The notes under the pieces were generated by a model, which saw nothing but the letters and a program-made list of their open reading frames with translations, was not told the origin of the DNA and made no database searches. 64,000 nucleotides of DNA from JAAYAY01 sp964563135 (lineage in GTDB: Bacteria > Planctomycetota > Planctomycetia > Pirellulales > Thermoguttaceae): the NCBI GenBank assembly GCA_964563135.1, contig CAZLWV010000009.1:20413-84412 (forward strand). Reading direction: 5' to 3'. Position numbers and translations under genes: made by a program. Below, piece after piece: positions 26,175 through 34,647 of the stretch. Each line of letters begins with the position of its first letter. Position 1 is the first letter of the stretch.

Positions 26175-26572
26175 GCAAGGTCGGGCTGGCTGGGGGTCAG
26201 GCTCAAAGATATCCGCCAACACAGCGGATGGGAAGCAAACCGCAGCACCCTCCGGGCCCTCCGGGCCATGGCCGGCACAACCAGAAGCGCAGTCCGGGAT
26301 TGCTGGCGTCTGCCTGGAAAATGAGAGCGGCCGACCAGCGGCAGGCCGCAGAAAGCCGGGCCTCCCGTGGGCCCCTGACGCATTGATGATGCAGGCGTCC
26401 GAAGTCCGCTCGCCGGGGCACACCACCCATGAGGGGTTGTCTGGTAATCTGGGCAAACAACGCCCTTCTGTTGAGGTACGGAAACTTGCTTGCCACCGGA
26501 GGCCGGCGGCGGAATAATTGTCTTCGGGGAGCGTTCTTCTGTCCTGCAACCTGACTGCGGGAGGGCTTGGGG
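26175..26572. other. Intergenic region of 398 bases between divergent genes
   Basis: This region separates the aldo/keto reductase (minus) from the Tyr-rich protein (plus). No convincing small gene or terminator is seen. It contains AAAGCCGGGC followed by CTCCCGTGGG at 26352-26371, which resembles a motif on the minus strand at 38895-38913. Confidence 0.5.
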
Positions 26573-26971
26573 ATGTTTCGATCAGCGATCGGTGTGAGTT
26601 TGGGGATCGTCGTGCTGGAGCTCGCGCTGGGAGGTGGCCCGGCATGGGGCCAGTCGTCGAACATGGGTCGGCGGAGCATGGGAAACCTGAGCGCCGATCC
26701 GCCGCGCAGAAGCATGGGTAATTTTCCCCCAGGACATCCCAACTACTATTCCGAGCACGGGGCCCAGTCGCCGCGCTCGGGGCGAGGGTCGGCGGGGAGA
26801 GCCACGATCGTGGTGCCGAACCCTTCTTATCCGGGCTGGTACTATCCGGCGGTGCCCACTTACCGGGTGCCCGTCTATCCGTACGGTCCGGGCTACATCT
26901 ACGCGCCTGCTCCGGGCTATTACCCCTACTACTACAGCCCGTGGTACTACCGGCATCCCTACGTGTTCTGA
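26573..26971 (+). CDS. Small secreted Tyr/Pro/Gly-rich protein
   Basis: The product has 132 residues from ATG 26573, with GGAGGG at 26560-26565. It has a signal peptide (FRSAIGVSLGIVVLELALGG) and then an Arg/Ser/Gly-rich part with two SMGN units (RRSMGNL, RRSMGNF). The C-terminal 50 residues are dominated by Tyr and Pro (for example YPYGPGYIYAPAPGYYPYYY). No family is recognised. Such Tyr/Pro-rich tails occur in envelope and matrix proteins. It converges with the response regulator gene, leaving only three bases between the two stops. Function unknown. Confidence 0.75.
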   Translation: MFRSAIGVSLGIVVLELALGGGPAWGQSSNMGRRSMGNLSADPPRRSMGNFPPGHPNYYSEHGAQSPRSGRGSAGRATIVVPNPSYPGWYYPAVPTYRVPVYPYGPGYIYAPAPGYYPYYYSPWYYRHPYVF

Positions 26972-26974
26972 GGG

Positions 26975-27850
26975 TCAGGCGTTGGCCGTTTCCGCCTCCT
27001 GAATGAGGCGCAGGGCCCGCACCTTCTCAAAGAGTTCGTCGTGGTTGACCGGCTTGGTCACGTAGCACTCGCAGCCTTCGCGGAACGACTGGATGCAGTG
27101 CTTCGAATCGCGCAGGGCGGTGGTCATAATGACCTTGACGCCGTCGCAGCAGCAGATCCCGCGCTCCATCTCGAGCTGGCGGATCGCCGAAAGGGCTTCG
27201 TGGCCGTCCATGCCGGGCATCATGATATCGAGGCAGATCAGGTTGTACGGCAGGCCGTCGTCAAGGGCCAGGCGAAAGACATCGACCGCCTCGGAGCCGT
27301 CGTAGGCAAAGTCGCACTCGGCCACCGGTTCGAGCATGTCGCGCAGCAGCTCGCGGCAGACGCGGTCGTCGTCGACGATCAGGCAGCGGATGCGATTGTT
27401 GTCTTCCGCCAGGTCGGCGGGAGCCGAGGCGTCGGTGCTTGCCTCGTCGGGGAATCGCCCGGGGAGGAGACGGCGGATCTCCAGTATCAGGGCCTTTTCC
27501 TGGAGCGGCTTGGGAACGAAGCACTCGCAGCCTTCGGTGAAGGCCCGGATGCAGTCCTTGGGGTCGTCACTGGCAGTGAGAATGACGACCGGAACTCCGT
27601 CGCTTCCCAGAATGTGCCGGTCCTTCTCGATGCCTCGAATGGTCTTGAGGGTGTCGTGCCCGTTCATGCCGGGCATCATGATATCGAGGCAGATGAGATC
27701 GTAGGGCTCGCCGGCGTCGAGCGCAATCCGATAGGCGGCGACGGCTTCGTGCCCGTCGTGAGCCAGATCGCACCGCCCGTAGCGGGAGAGCCAGAGCCGC
27801 AGCAGGTCGCGGCAAGAACTGTCGTCATCGACGATGAGGAATTTGACCAT
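26975..27850 (-). CDS. Response regulator with two tandem receiver domains
   Basis: This 291-residue protein is two CheY-like receivers with no output domain. The start at 27850 follows GGGAG with good spacing. Receiver 1 has acidic residues Asp8-10, phospho-acceptor Asp56 in CLDIMMPGMNGH and Lys114 (KPL). Receiver 2 has Asp160-162, phospho-acceptor Asp208 in CLDIMMPGMDGH and Lys266 (KPV). Both look fully functional and are similar enough to suggest tandem duplication. It lies 16 bases downstream of the hybrid kinase gene, so the pair forms an operon. Such proteins act as phosphate shuttles or sinks, or signal by protein contact; no DNA-binding role is visible. Confidence 0.93.
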   Translation of the reverse strand: MVKFLIVDDDSSCRDLLRLWLSRYGRCDLAHDGHEAVAAYRIALDAGEPYDLICLDIMMPGMNGHDTLKTIRGIEKDRHILGSDGVPVVILTASDDPKDCIRAFTEGCECFVPKPLQEKALILEIRRLLPGRFPDEASTDASAPADLAEDNNRIRCLIVDDDRVCRELLRDMLEPVAECDFAYDGSEAVDVFRLALDDGLPYNLICLDIMMPGMDGHEALSAIRQLEMERGICCCDGVKVIMTTALRDSKHCIQSFREGCECYVTKPVNHDELFEKVRALRLIQEAETANA

Positions 27851-27866
27851 ATTGTATCTCCCGTGG

Positions 27867-29423
27867 TCAGCATGTCTGGAATTCACCGCGGCACGCTGTC
27901 TGCGAAACACGTGCTGCGAAGACGATCTGCTCGAGCCGCCCAAGAGCCAACGCGATCCGCTGCCCGTCGCCGTTGCGAGCGGCCAGTTGGAGCCGCATGG
28001 CCTCGTCGGCGGCTGTCTGAGCTCCCTGGCTGAGAGCCTGCCGGCGCAGGATCCCGGTCCGCGATTCGACCGACGCGAAATCAGCCGACGCGAAGGCGCG
28101 TTTCACTTCATCGCTCCGGTCGAACCAGGAACACTGGTCGTCCGATTGGCCGCTCGGGTTGTCCCGCTCCAGGGTCGCCTCGGCTTCGAGCAGCGGTTCA
28201 ACCGCCAGCGGCAGATGACGCCCAGCGGTGGCGATCAGCTCCGAGATGTCGAACGGTTTGGCCAGCACCTCGCTGGCTCCCGCCTCGATGATTCGCTGGC
28301 GATCATCGTGGTTGAACCCGCTTCCCGAGGCGATGATCGGCGTCCGCCGCCCCCGCGAGCGAATCACGTCGCGGACCTGGCGGATCACCTGGATTGCGCC
28401 CGCCGATACCGGGGGAATCTCCACGAAGGCCAGGTCGTAGGCCAGCCCCCTGGCCGCCGCGAGGGCATTGTCGATGGAGGACACGGCATCCACCAGGCAT
28501 CCCGTTCGCGACAGAAACGCTTCCAGAAGCACTCGCTGGGTGGCATCGCTGTCGACGGCCAGGATCCGCGGCCGCCCCAGACCGATCGCGATCTCGTTGT
28601 TGCCGCCGGCAAGATACTGGTCCGATGGAAGCTCGGGCGGCAGGTTGTCTGTAGGGGCGAATGTCCCAAATGGGAGTGTGACCCAGAAACTCGTGCCGTT
28701 TCCGACGACGCTGCGGAAGCCGATCTGGCCCCCCATGAGATCGACCAGTCGTTTGGCAACAGCCAGGCCAAGGCCCAACCCGCCGAAGGACCGGGTGGTG
28801 GATCCGTCTCCCTGGGAAAACTCGCGGAAGACCGCCTCGGTGCGGTCGCTGGCGATACCCACGCCGGTGTCGGTCACCACCGTGCGGAGCGTGATCTGCT
28901 CGTCCGCGGTTTCGTCGACCGTCAGACGCACGTCGATGCCGCCACGCTCGGTGAACTTGACGGCGTTGCTCAGCAGGCCGGCCAGCACCTGGCGGTAGCG
29001 GAGCTTGTCTCCACGCAGGAACGCGGGTACGTCGGAGGGCACGTGGCACTCCAGCCTCAATCCCTTGTGGTCCGTGGCGGGACGATAGTGCTCGATGAGT
29101 TCTGTGGCAACGTCGCGGACGTGGAATGGAAGCTTCGACAGACGGATTTCGCCGCCGCTGAGTTTCGTGAAATCGATGATGTTGTTGATGAGGTCCAGAA
29201 GGATGTTCCCCGCCCCGTGGATCTCTTCGATCTGCCGGTGGTAACGACCCGGAAGCTGTTCGTTCAGGAGCAGCCGTGAATACCCTAGGATGGCATTCAG
29301 CGGGGTGCGCAGTTCGTGGCTCACGTTGGCCAGGAACTCCTTCTTCCAGCGTTCCAGTTCTTCGGCGCGGCGTTCAACCTCCGCGGCCCGAAGGGCAATT
29401 CGTTGAGTTTCGGAGCTGGTCAC
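27867..29423 (-). CDS. Hybrid sensor histidine kinase with degenerate receiver and Hpt-like C-terminus
   Basis: The product has 518 residues from GTG 29423, which has GAGG six bases upstream; an ATG at 29570 in the same frame adds sequence that looks non-coding. A short coiled N-terminus leads into HisKA with phospho-acceptor His36 (ANVSHELRTPLN), then HATPase_c with N box SNAVKFTERG (152-161), DTGVGIASD and GGLGLGLAVAKRLV. Residues 285-405 form a receiver-like domain with Asp291 and Lys389, but the acceptor Asp is replaced by Glu335 (LAFVEIPP). Residues about 437-505 resemble an Hpt domain whose acceptor position is not His (RRQALSQGAQ). No membrane segment or sensory PAS is seen, so it is probably cytoplasmic. 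Confidence 0.88.
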   Translation of the reverse strand: MTSSETQRIALRAAEVERRAEELERWKKEFLANVSHELRTPLNAILGYSRLLLNEQLPGRYHRQIEEIHGAGNILLDLINNIIDFTKLSGGEIRLSKLPFHVRDVATELIEHYRPATDHKGLRLECHVPSDVPAFLRGDKLRYRQVLAGLLSNAVKFTERGGIDVRLTVDETADEQITLRTVVTDTGVGIASDRTEAVFREFSQGDGSTTRSFGGLGLGLAVAKRLVDLMGGQIGFRSVVGNGTSFWVTLPFGTFAPTDNLPPELPSDQYLAGGNNEIAIGLGRPRILAVDSDATQRVLLEAFLSRTGCLVDAVSSIDNALAAARGLAYDLAFVEIPPVSAGAIQVIRQVRDVIRSRGRRTPIIASGSGFNHDDRQRIIEAGASEVLAKPFDISELIATAGRHLPLAVEPLLEAEATLERDNPSGQSDDQCSWFDRSDEVKRAFASADFASVESRTGILRRQALSQGAQTAADEAMRLQLAARNGDGQRIALALGRLEQIVFAARVSQTACRGEFQTC

Positions 29424-29942
29424 AAGAGACCTCGCAACAAAGTACCTGGCCACAGACGGATATCGGACCCCCGTCGTATCTCTCCAAAAAGGGGGGGCAT
29501 CGATGAAGCCGCCAACGTTGGCGGCAGGCGGTTGTGAACCAGAGTGTCTATCTCCTGAAGAATAGGTCACCCTCCGCAGAACCGCGGGAAAAAACTCTTC
29601 GCGCCCGGTAGTCGAACGAGGATTTCCTAGTTTGCCGGTAGTAATTTCACGTTCTGCTCGGTGTTTTGCACAAGGATCGATGCCGCAGGATAAGCCAGAA
29701 GGGACGTCTCGGCAGGGACAGCGGGGACCAATCGCCCCCCATCAGGCGTGGACCCCGCCGGAAAGGCCACCCGCGACACAGGCAGCCCAAAAGGTGGGGA
29801 GCCGCGACAGCGACCAATCAGCGGGTGCCTGAAACTGCCAAAATGCGCATGCTTGATACTCCGAGGGCGAGTTGTTACGATCGCCCGCAAGGCAGTAAGC
29901 GAAGGGTAAAAGGATCGCAAAAGAGCGGAAGGATGCAGCCGA
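29424..29942. other. Divergent intergenic region of 519 bases
   Basis: The region lies between the hybrid kinase (minus) and the GH42-like gene (plus). It holds a promoter candidate at 29853-29881. A 50-codon frame at 29680-29832 has an AAGGA nearby but reads as low-complexity, so it is not called. Nothing else is recognised. Confidence 0.5.
29853..29881 (+). promoter_or_regulatory. Sigma-70-type promoter of the GH42-like gene
   Basis: TTGATA (29853-29858), a 17-base spacer and TACGAT (29876-29881). The spacing is ideal and both boxes are good. It predicts a start near 29888 and a leader of about 55 bases. Confidence 0.5.
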
Positions 29943-32777
29943 GTGATCACGAGACGACCATTCCGCACGGCGGGGCCGGCCCTGCTGGGTGTCCTGCTGG
30001 CGGTGAGCAGCTGGACCGGTCCCGGATTTGCCCAGTCGGATAGGCCGGCATCGCCAACGGTCAACCTGGCCGCCGGCGGCGCACCGGACCAGCCCGCGGC
30101 CGATGCCGCCACTCCCGACTGGGTTCGCGACGCCCTGGTGATACCGCATCCAGCGGCGGCCGTCGGAGGCTGCCGGGCGGGAATCTACACGCCGGCGGTC
30201 AACGGGGTGAAGCCTTGGCGCCAGGCCATGGTCCGCTGGCTGACAGGCAGGCACGTGATGGGCAACACGGCGGTGCTCGTGCGGCAGGAAGGGGCGGACG
30301 GGGGCGCCGGCCTCTGGAGTCTTGTGGATCCGCATGCCCAGTACGTCTTCGAGGTGGCCGTATTCGTGCCCGCCGGCGGCATGTTTGGCGATCCCCAGGA
30401 CAAGGACCTCGAGCTGCAGGTCACCGTGCTGACGGCCGGCGACGAGGTGATTGCCGTTTTGCCGGTGGCGCTGCCCAGGGGTGAGTGGACCGGCTGCAAA
30501 CTGCCGTTTTCCAGCGGCCGTCAGCGGGAGGTGCGCTGCATCGTTCAGTCCCGGTCGCCGCGGCGGCTTCCCTGCTTCTACTATGCCGACCAGTTCCGGC
30601 TGACCCGCACGGACCAGGCCTGGTGGAGTCCCCAGAACCTGTTCGATTCCGGCCCCACCGCAATCCGCCTGACCGACGAGCGCAATACCCTCGTGGAGAC
30701 GCTTGATCCCGATGCGGTTGGTGGGCACAACGGCCTGTATCTCAACACCGACAGCTTCTTCTCGCAGCGGGGCATCGCCGTAGGCGGGGGACAATGGGAA
30801 CAGGAGTACAATTTCCTTTCCCTGGACGATCCGCTCGCCGAGCGGTTCCTCGAAGAGGGAGTCTCGCGCGACCTCGACAGCGCGCCGGTCGAAAAGATCG
30901 GTCTGTGGCCCGGCTACAGCATGTGCCATAACTCGCCCGCCTGGCATGCCTACCAGCAGGAGCGTCTGTCGCGGATTGCACCGGACGTGCAGATCATCTC
31001 CCAGGACAATCTATGTTCGCCCTCCTTCGAACGCGTGGGCAACACCAGGACCTGTTTTTGCCGCGGTTGCTGCGACGGTTTTCGCGACTGGCTCGCGCGG
31101 CGGTGGACCGCCGAGCAGTTCCGTTCCGCGGAAATCGCCGACGCGGCTGCATTCGACCTGGCCGGGTATGTGCGGAGCCGGGAACCGCAGATCCGCCAGG
31201 GCAGCCGGGCGGTGCTGGCCGACCCTGTGCTGAGGGCGTTCGTCCAGTTCCAGTACGCCTCGCAACTGGATCGCTGGCGCGATACGGCTGCGGCCGTCAG
31301 ACGGGCGGCGGGACATCCAATCGCCTTGGGGGGCAATCAGTGGGGCGCCGGCGGGTCGCGACCGTATTCGGTGGCGCTGTCGCAGATCAACGACGTAGTG
31401 GCCGTCGAGATCGGCACCGGCCCCTACGGCGCCGAGAGCCGAGTGGGGGACGTCCTGGCCTGCAAGCTCGGCCTGGCGGCGGGCGAGTACCGGCGCCCCG
31501 TCTGGCTCTACCTGACCTCGCTATTCCATGCCGTCGAGGCGGCCCACAGCCGCACGCGTTTGAGCGGCACACAGGCCTGGTCCGACGGCGGGATACCCAC
31601 ACCGTGGGCGACAGCCGCCGGCGCCAGCGGCTGGTTCTACGACAGCGAGGCGCGGCTGTGCCGCTTCGTCCAGCGTCACCGCGCCCTGTTTGCCAGGCGC
31701 GACCGCCGCGCCAACGTCGGGCTGGTCTATTCGTTGCCCACACACGCCTGGCGCCGATTTCCGGCCTTCAGGCTGTCGTCGACATCCTACGTGCGGTGGC
31801 TGACCGCCTGGGCGCGGATCCTGGAGGAATCGCACACGCCGTACGAGGTCAACTGCTGGTGGCATCCGCTGCTGGGCGACGACCGGGCATCGATCGTGCG
31901 TCTCAGCCGGTACGACGTGTTGATCCTCCCGGGCGTCGATTGCTTTTCCGACTCGCATCGCGACGCCGTGAGGGCGTTCCAGGCACGCGGCGGCCGCGTG
32001 ATCCAGGTCACCTGCCCGACGGCCTGCGACGCCGATGCCGTGCCTCGCATGGCCAGCGACAGGCTGGCAGCCGAAGGCGAGGGACTGATCGAGGTTTCCC
32101 CCAGCCTGCTGGCCGAATATACGGCGGCCGATGCCGACCGTTCCTCGAAAGCAGCCGACCAGTTGCAGGCGATTCTCCGCAGCGCCCTGGGCGACGACAC
32201 CCTGCTGGAAACCCGCGCACCTGCCGATGTCTGGTCCAACCTGTGGCTCGACGACACGCGGCAGGTGCTGGCACTGCACCTGGTCAACGGCAACATCGAC
32301 CTGGCGACCGATCGGTTCCGCCCGGTGAAGGACAGCCGCTGGCGCCTGCGGCTGCCTGACAAGCTCACGGTCACGGAGGCCGTGGCCGTCAGCCCCGACG
32401 TGGATGGGCCGCAGGAGCCGAAGTCGATCCCAGTCGAGGTCGCTGGTGGCTGGGCAACGGTGGTCGTGCCCGAGATTGAGAACTACGTCGTCGTGGCGAT
32501 GTTCGCCGGCAAGGCCCTGGATGCCGCCGGCAATCTGGCTAACGCCCGTCGGGCGATCCGCAGAGCCGGCGTGATCCGCGGGCAGGCCGATGCGAAATCG
32601 CAGGACAAGGTGGAACACACTCTGCATCTCCTGCGGGCGGGGCAGTGCGATGCAGGGGGAGCCGCCGCGCGAGAACTGGCGCAGACCAGCGCCGCAGAGC
32701 TGGCACAACTGCTCCCTGCGGAGCCGCGCGGCAGGGCAGATCCAGAGGCCGGCAAGCAGGCTGTTGCGCCCAGATAA
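29943..32777 (+). CDS. Secreted GH42-like beta-galactosidase-fold protein
   Basis: The 944-residue product starts at GTG 29943 behind GGAAGGA. The N-terminus is a signal peptide (PALLGVLLAVSSWTGPGFAQ). A beta-rich domain (about 60-230) precedes a TIM-barrel-like region with segments typical of GH42/GH-A proteins: GLWPGYSMCHNSPAWHAYQ, a Cys cluster CFCRGCCDGFRDWL near 365-378, and GGNQWGAG. A flavodoxin-like beta-galactosidase trimerisation domain follows (SRYDVLILPGVDCFSDSHRD, ARGGRVIQVTCP, about 655-695), then a small beta domain. Catalytic Glu residues cannot be assigned with confidence, so hydrolysis of galactosides is inferred from the fold. It is monocistronic with its own promoter. Confidence 0.75.
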   Translation: MITRRPFRTAGPALLGVLLAVSSWTGPGFAQSDRPASPTVNLAAGGAPDQPAADAATPDWVRDALVIPHPAAAVGGCRAGIYTPAVNGVKPWRQAMVRWLTGRHVMGNTAVLVRQEGADGGAGLWSLVDPHAQYVFEVAVFVPAGGMFGDPQDKDLELQVTVLTAGDEVIAVLPVALPRGEWTGCKLPFSSGRQREVRCIVQSRSPRRLPCFYYADQFRLTRTDQAWWSPQNLFDSGPTAIRLTDERNTLVETLDPDAVGGHNGLYLNTDSFFSQRGIAVGGGQWEQEYNFLSLDDPLAERFLEEGVSRDLDSAPVEKIGLWPGYSMCHNSPAWHAYQQERLSRIAPDVQIISQDNLCSPSFERVGNTRTCFCRGCCDGFRDWLARRWTAEQFRSAEIADAAAFDLAGYVRSREPQIRQGSRAVLADPVLRAFVQFQYASQLDRWRDTAAAVRRAAGHPIALGGNQWGAGGSRPYSVALSQINDVVAVEIGTGPYGAESRVGDVLACKLGLAAGEYRRPVWLYLTSLFHAVEAAHSRTRLSGTQAWSDGGIPTPWATAAGASGWFYDSEARLCRFVQRHRALFARRDRRANVGLVYSLPTHAWRRFPAFRLSSTSYVRWLTAWARILEESHTPYEVNCWWHPLLGDDRASIVRLSRYDVLILPGVDCFSDSHRDAVRAFQARGGRVIQVTCPTACDADAVPRMASDRLAAEGEGLIEVSPSLLAEYTAADADRSSKAADQLQAILRSALGDDTLLETRAPADVWSNLWLDDTRQVLALHLVNGNIDLATDRFRPVKDSRWRLRLPDKLTVTEAVAVSPDVDGPQEPKSIPVEVAGGWATVVVPEIENYVVVAMFAGKALDAAGNLANARRAIRRAGVIRGQADAKSQDKVEHTLHLLRAGQCDAGGAAARELAQTSAAELAQLLPAEPRGRADPEAGKQAVAPR

Positions 32778-32990
32778 GGATCGCCGAGGAAATGACTGGC
32801 GCTTTTCGCTCCGCGAAAGTGGTGCTGCTCTTGCGGAGAGAAAGACGACAATACGACAGTTATTGATTCGACGGTCCCAAGGACCTCGCCGGATAGCGCT
32901 CAGCGCGGTTTCCGGGACACCACGCCCTTCATGCCTCGGGCAAACGCCGTCCAGGCCGATCAACATCTCGGGACGCGGTGGCTTGCAGGG

Positions 32991-34646
32991 TTACGACCTT
33001 GCAGGGGAGTCTGCGGACCGGGACGGCATGTCACCGGCGCCGCGATTCTGCCCCCTGACCGCCCGCACGAAACCCGATACCAGGGAAACGACAAGCATCG
33101 CGGGAGCCGCGGCGGCGTGGTTCTGATCCGGCCGAGTCGCCGGCGAGGGTACCGAAGCGGCCGACTTTTCGGTGGCCGGCGAGTCGGCGCTGCCGGCTTC
33201 CGGGAGCGGGCTGGCTTGCTGGCCCGCCTGGGAGCGAGAGGTGGCCAACTCAAAAGCCCGGTAGAGTCCCAGTCCGCGGTCGATGCGGATGTTTCCCCCG
33301 TTGCCGCGGACACCCCTTGCCACTGGGGCGGCCGAAGGGCTCGCCTGGCACGACTCCTCGGTCATGGCCACAAGCTCGATCATGCCCCCCTCCGCCGACT
33401 GCGCGGCAACCCTGGCAACCGCCGCCGACTCCTCCGAGATCTCGGCCTGGGATGCATCGGTCGGCTGCGGCTGGCTGTCCTGCTGGCCGCTGTCCCTCTC
33501 ATCCGGGTCGCTGATGTGGTCATGGTATCGCCGCCGCAGCAGATCGACCACGTCTTCTTCCACCGAAGGCGACAAGGAGGACCTCAGCCAACTCGGAAGA
33601 AACGCGGACTCCTCTTCTTCCAGGGCCGACGAAGGCGGGCCGAATTCGATCATCCCGCCTTCCGACCAGGCCCCCGCATCCGACGTGCCGATCGCGTTGG
33701 CCAGATCGCTGTCCGACGATACCCCGGAACTTAGAACAATCTCCGTGGCCGGATTGGACAGACTGGCCGTCGAGGTCTGCGATGGACGGACCGTTTCGGA
33801 CCAGGCCGAATGGGACGAAGAGGTATCGATCATGCCGAGCAGGCTGTAGTCGGTCAGGTCGATGAGGCCGCCATGGTCGGCCTGTTGGCGGCCTGAAGGC
33901 GACGACGTCTCGTAGTTGCGGCTCGCGGCGGCAATCCCGCCGATCGAACTTGCCAGCGAGGCCTGCGGATTGTCCTGTTTGGAGTAGAATTCGGTCAAGA
34001 TCCGAATCGGGTCGAGCTGCTCGTGTCCGGAGTCCCAGGGAGGAGTGCCAAGGTGGCCGGAGCGGTCACCGGGCGACAGCCAGCCGGGAACTTGCGGCTC
34101 AATCATCTTGTCGAGCTCCCCCAGTGCGGAATGACCTGGCTGGGTATCACCCCCGCGGAAGATGGCCTCCTGCTCCAGGAGCGAGAGGAGAGTCGCACTT
34201 GCACTGTCGTCCACACGCGAGCTGAGCACGCTGCTGCCTTGTCCCGCCATCGCCCAGGGGGGCTGTTCGGAGGACGCCGCGGTGGCCGCACCCGCGAAGC
34301 CCCCCGCAGCGGCAAACGCTGAATCCGCAGGGTGAAGAATCGCCAGCCGGGCCCCTGGATCCTGCAGCAGGGCGGCAAGCAGCGCCGACGGATTGACATC
34401 ATCCGCAGCCTGCGTCGACAGTTGTTGAAGCATCGACGCGGCAGTATCGTACTCGGCCACCGGCTCACGCGCCAGCGGCGACGGGGGCCAGGCATGCGGA
34501 GCGGGGCCCATCCCGCCGTTGTTGGCAGCAAAAGGGACCGCCGACAGAAGCGTTCGAGATTCCAACACCTCGACCCGCAGACGCCGAGGCCCCGCTGGAT
34601 GCCCGGTCTTGTGTCTCTTCGTTGGTTCCCCAGGTTGTCTGAACAT
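32991..34646 (-). CDS. LEPR-like surface protein with internal GG(M/L)I(E/D) motifs
   Basis: The protein has 551 residues. Near the N-terminus VEVLESRTLLSA (25-36) matches the LEPR-XLL-type signature of planctomycete surface proteins. The body is Ser/Ala/Asp-rich and acidic with no known domain. A short motif recurs: HGGLIDL (258-264), EGGMIEF (329-335) and EGGMIEL (419-425), with a weaker copy DKMIEP near 180. A hydrophobic segment at about 511-530 (AAAAPAMLVVSLVSGFVRAV) followed by Arg residues could anchor the C-terminus. The start lies one base after the stop of the kinase gene, so expression is tied to the ECF sigma/kinase operon. It may be the regulated output or a sensory partner of the kinase; function unknown. 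Confidence 0.8.
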   Translation of the reverse strand: MFRQPGEPTKRHKTGHPAGPRRLRVEVLESRTLLSAVPFAANNGGMGPAPHAWPPSPLAREPVAEYDTAASMLQQLSTQAADDVNPSALLAALLQDPGARLAILHPADSAFAAAGGFAGAATAASSEQPPWAMAGQGSSVLSSRVDDSASATLLSLLEQEAIFRGGDTQPGHSALGELDKMIEPQVPGWLSPGDRSGHLGTPPWDSGHEQLDPIRILTEFYSKQDNPQASLASSIGGIAAASRNYETSSPSGRQQADHGGLIDLTDYSLLGMIDTSSSHSAWSETVRPSQTSTASLSNPATEIVLSSGVSSDSDLANAIGTSDAGAWSEGGMIEFGPPSSALEEEESAFLPSWLRSSLSPSVEEDVVDLLRRRYHDHISDPDERDSGQQDSQPQPTDASQAEISEESAAVARVAAQSAEGGMIELVAMTEESCQASPSAAPVARGVRGNGGNIRIDRGLGLYRAFELATSRSQAGQQASPLPEAGSADSPATEKSAASVPSPATRPDQNHAAAAPAMLVVSLVSGFVRAVRGQNRGAGDMPSRSADSPARS

Positions 34647-34647
34647 G

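Noticed and set aside
29680..29832. A 50-codon plus-strand ORF with AAGGA nearby
   Set aside because: Low-complexity Gln/Pro/Gly content, no helix or motif, and a promoter for the next gene downstream. Evidence is too weak to call.
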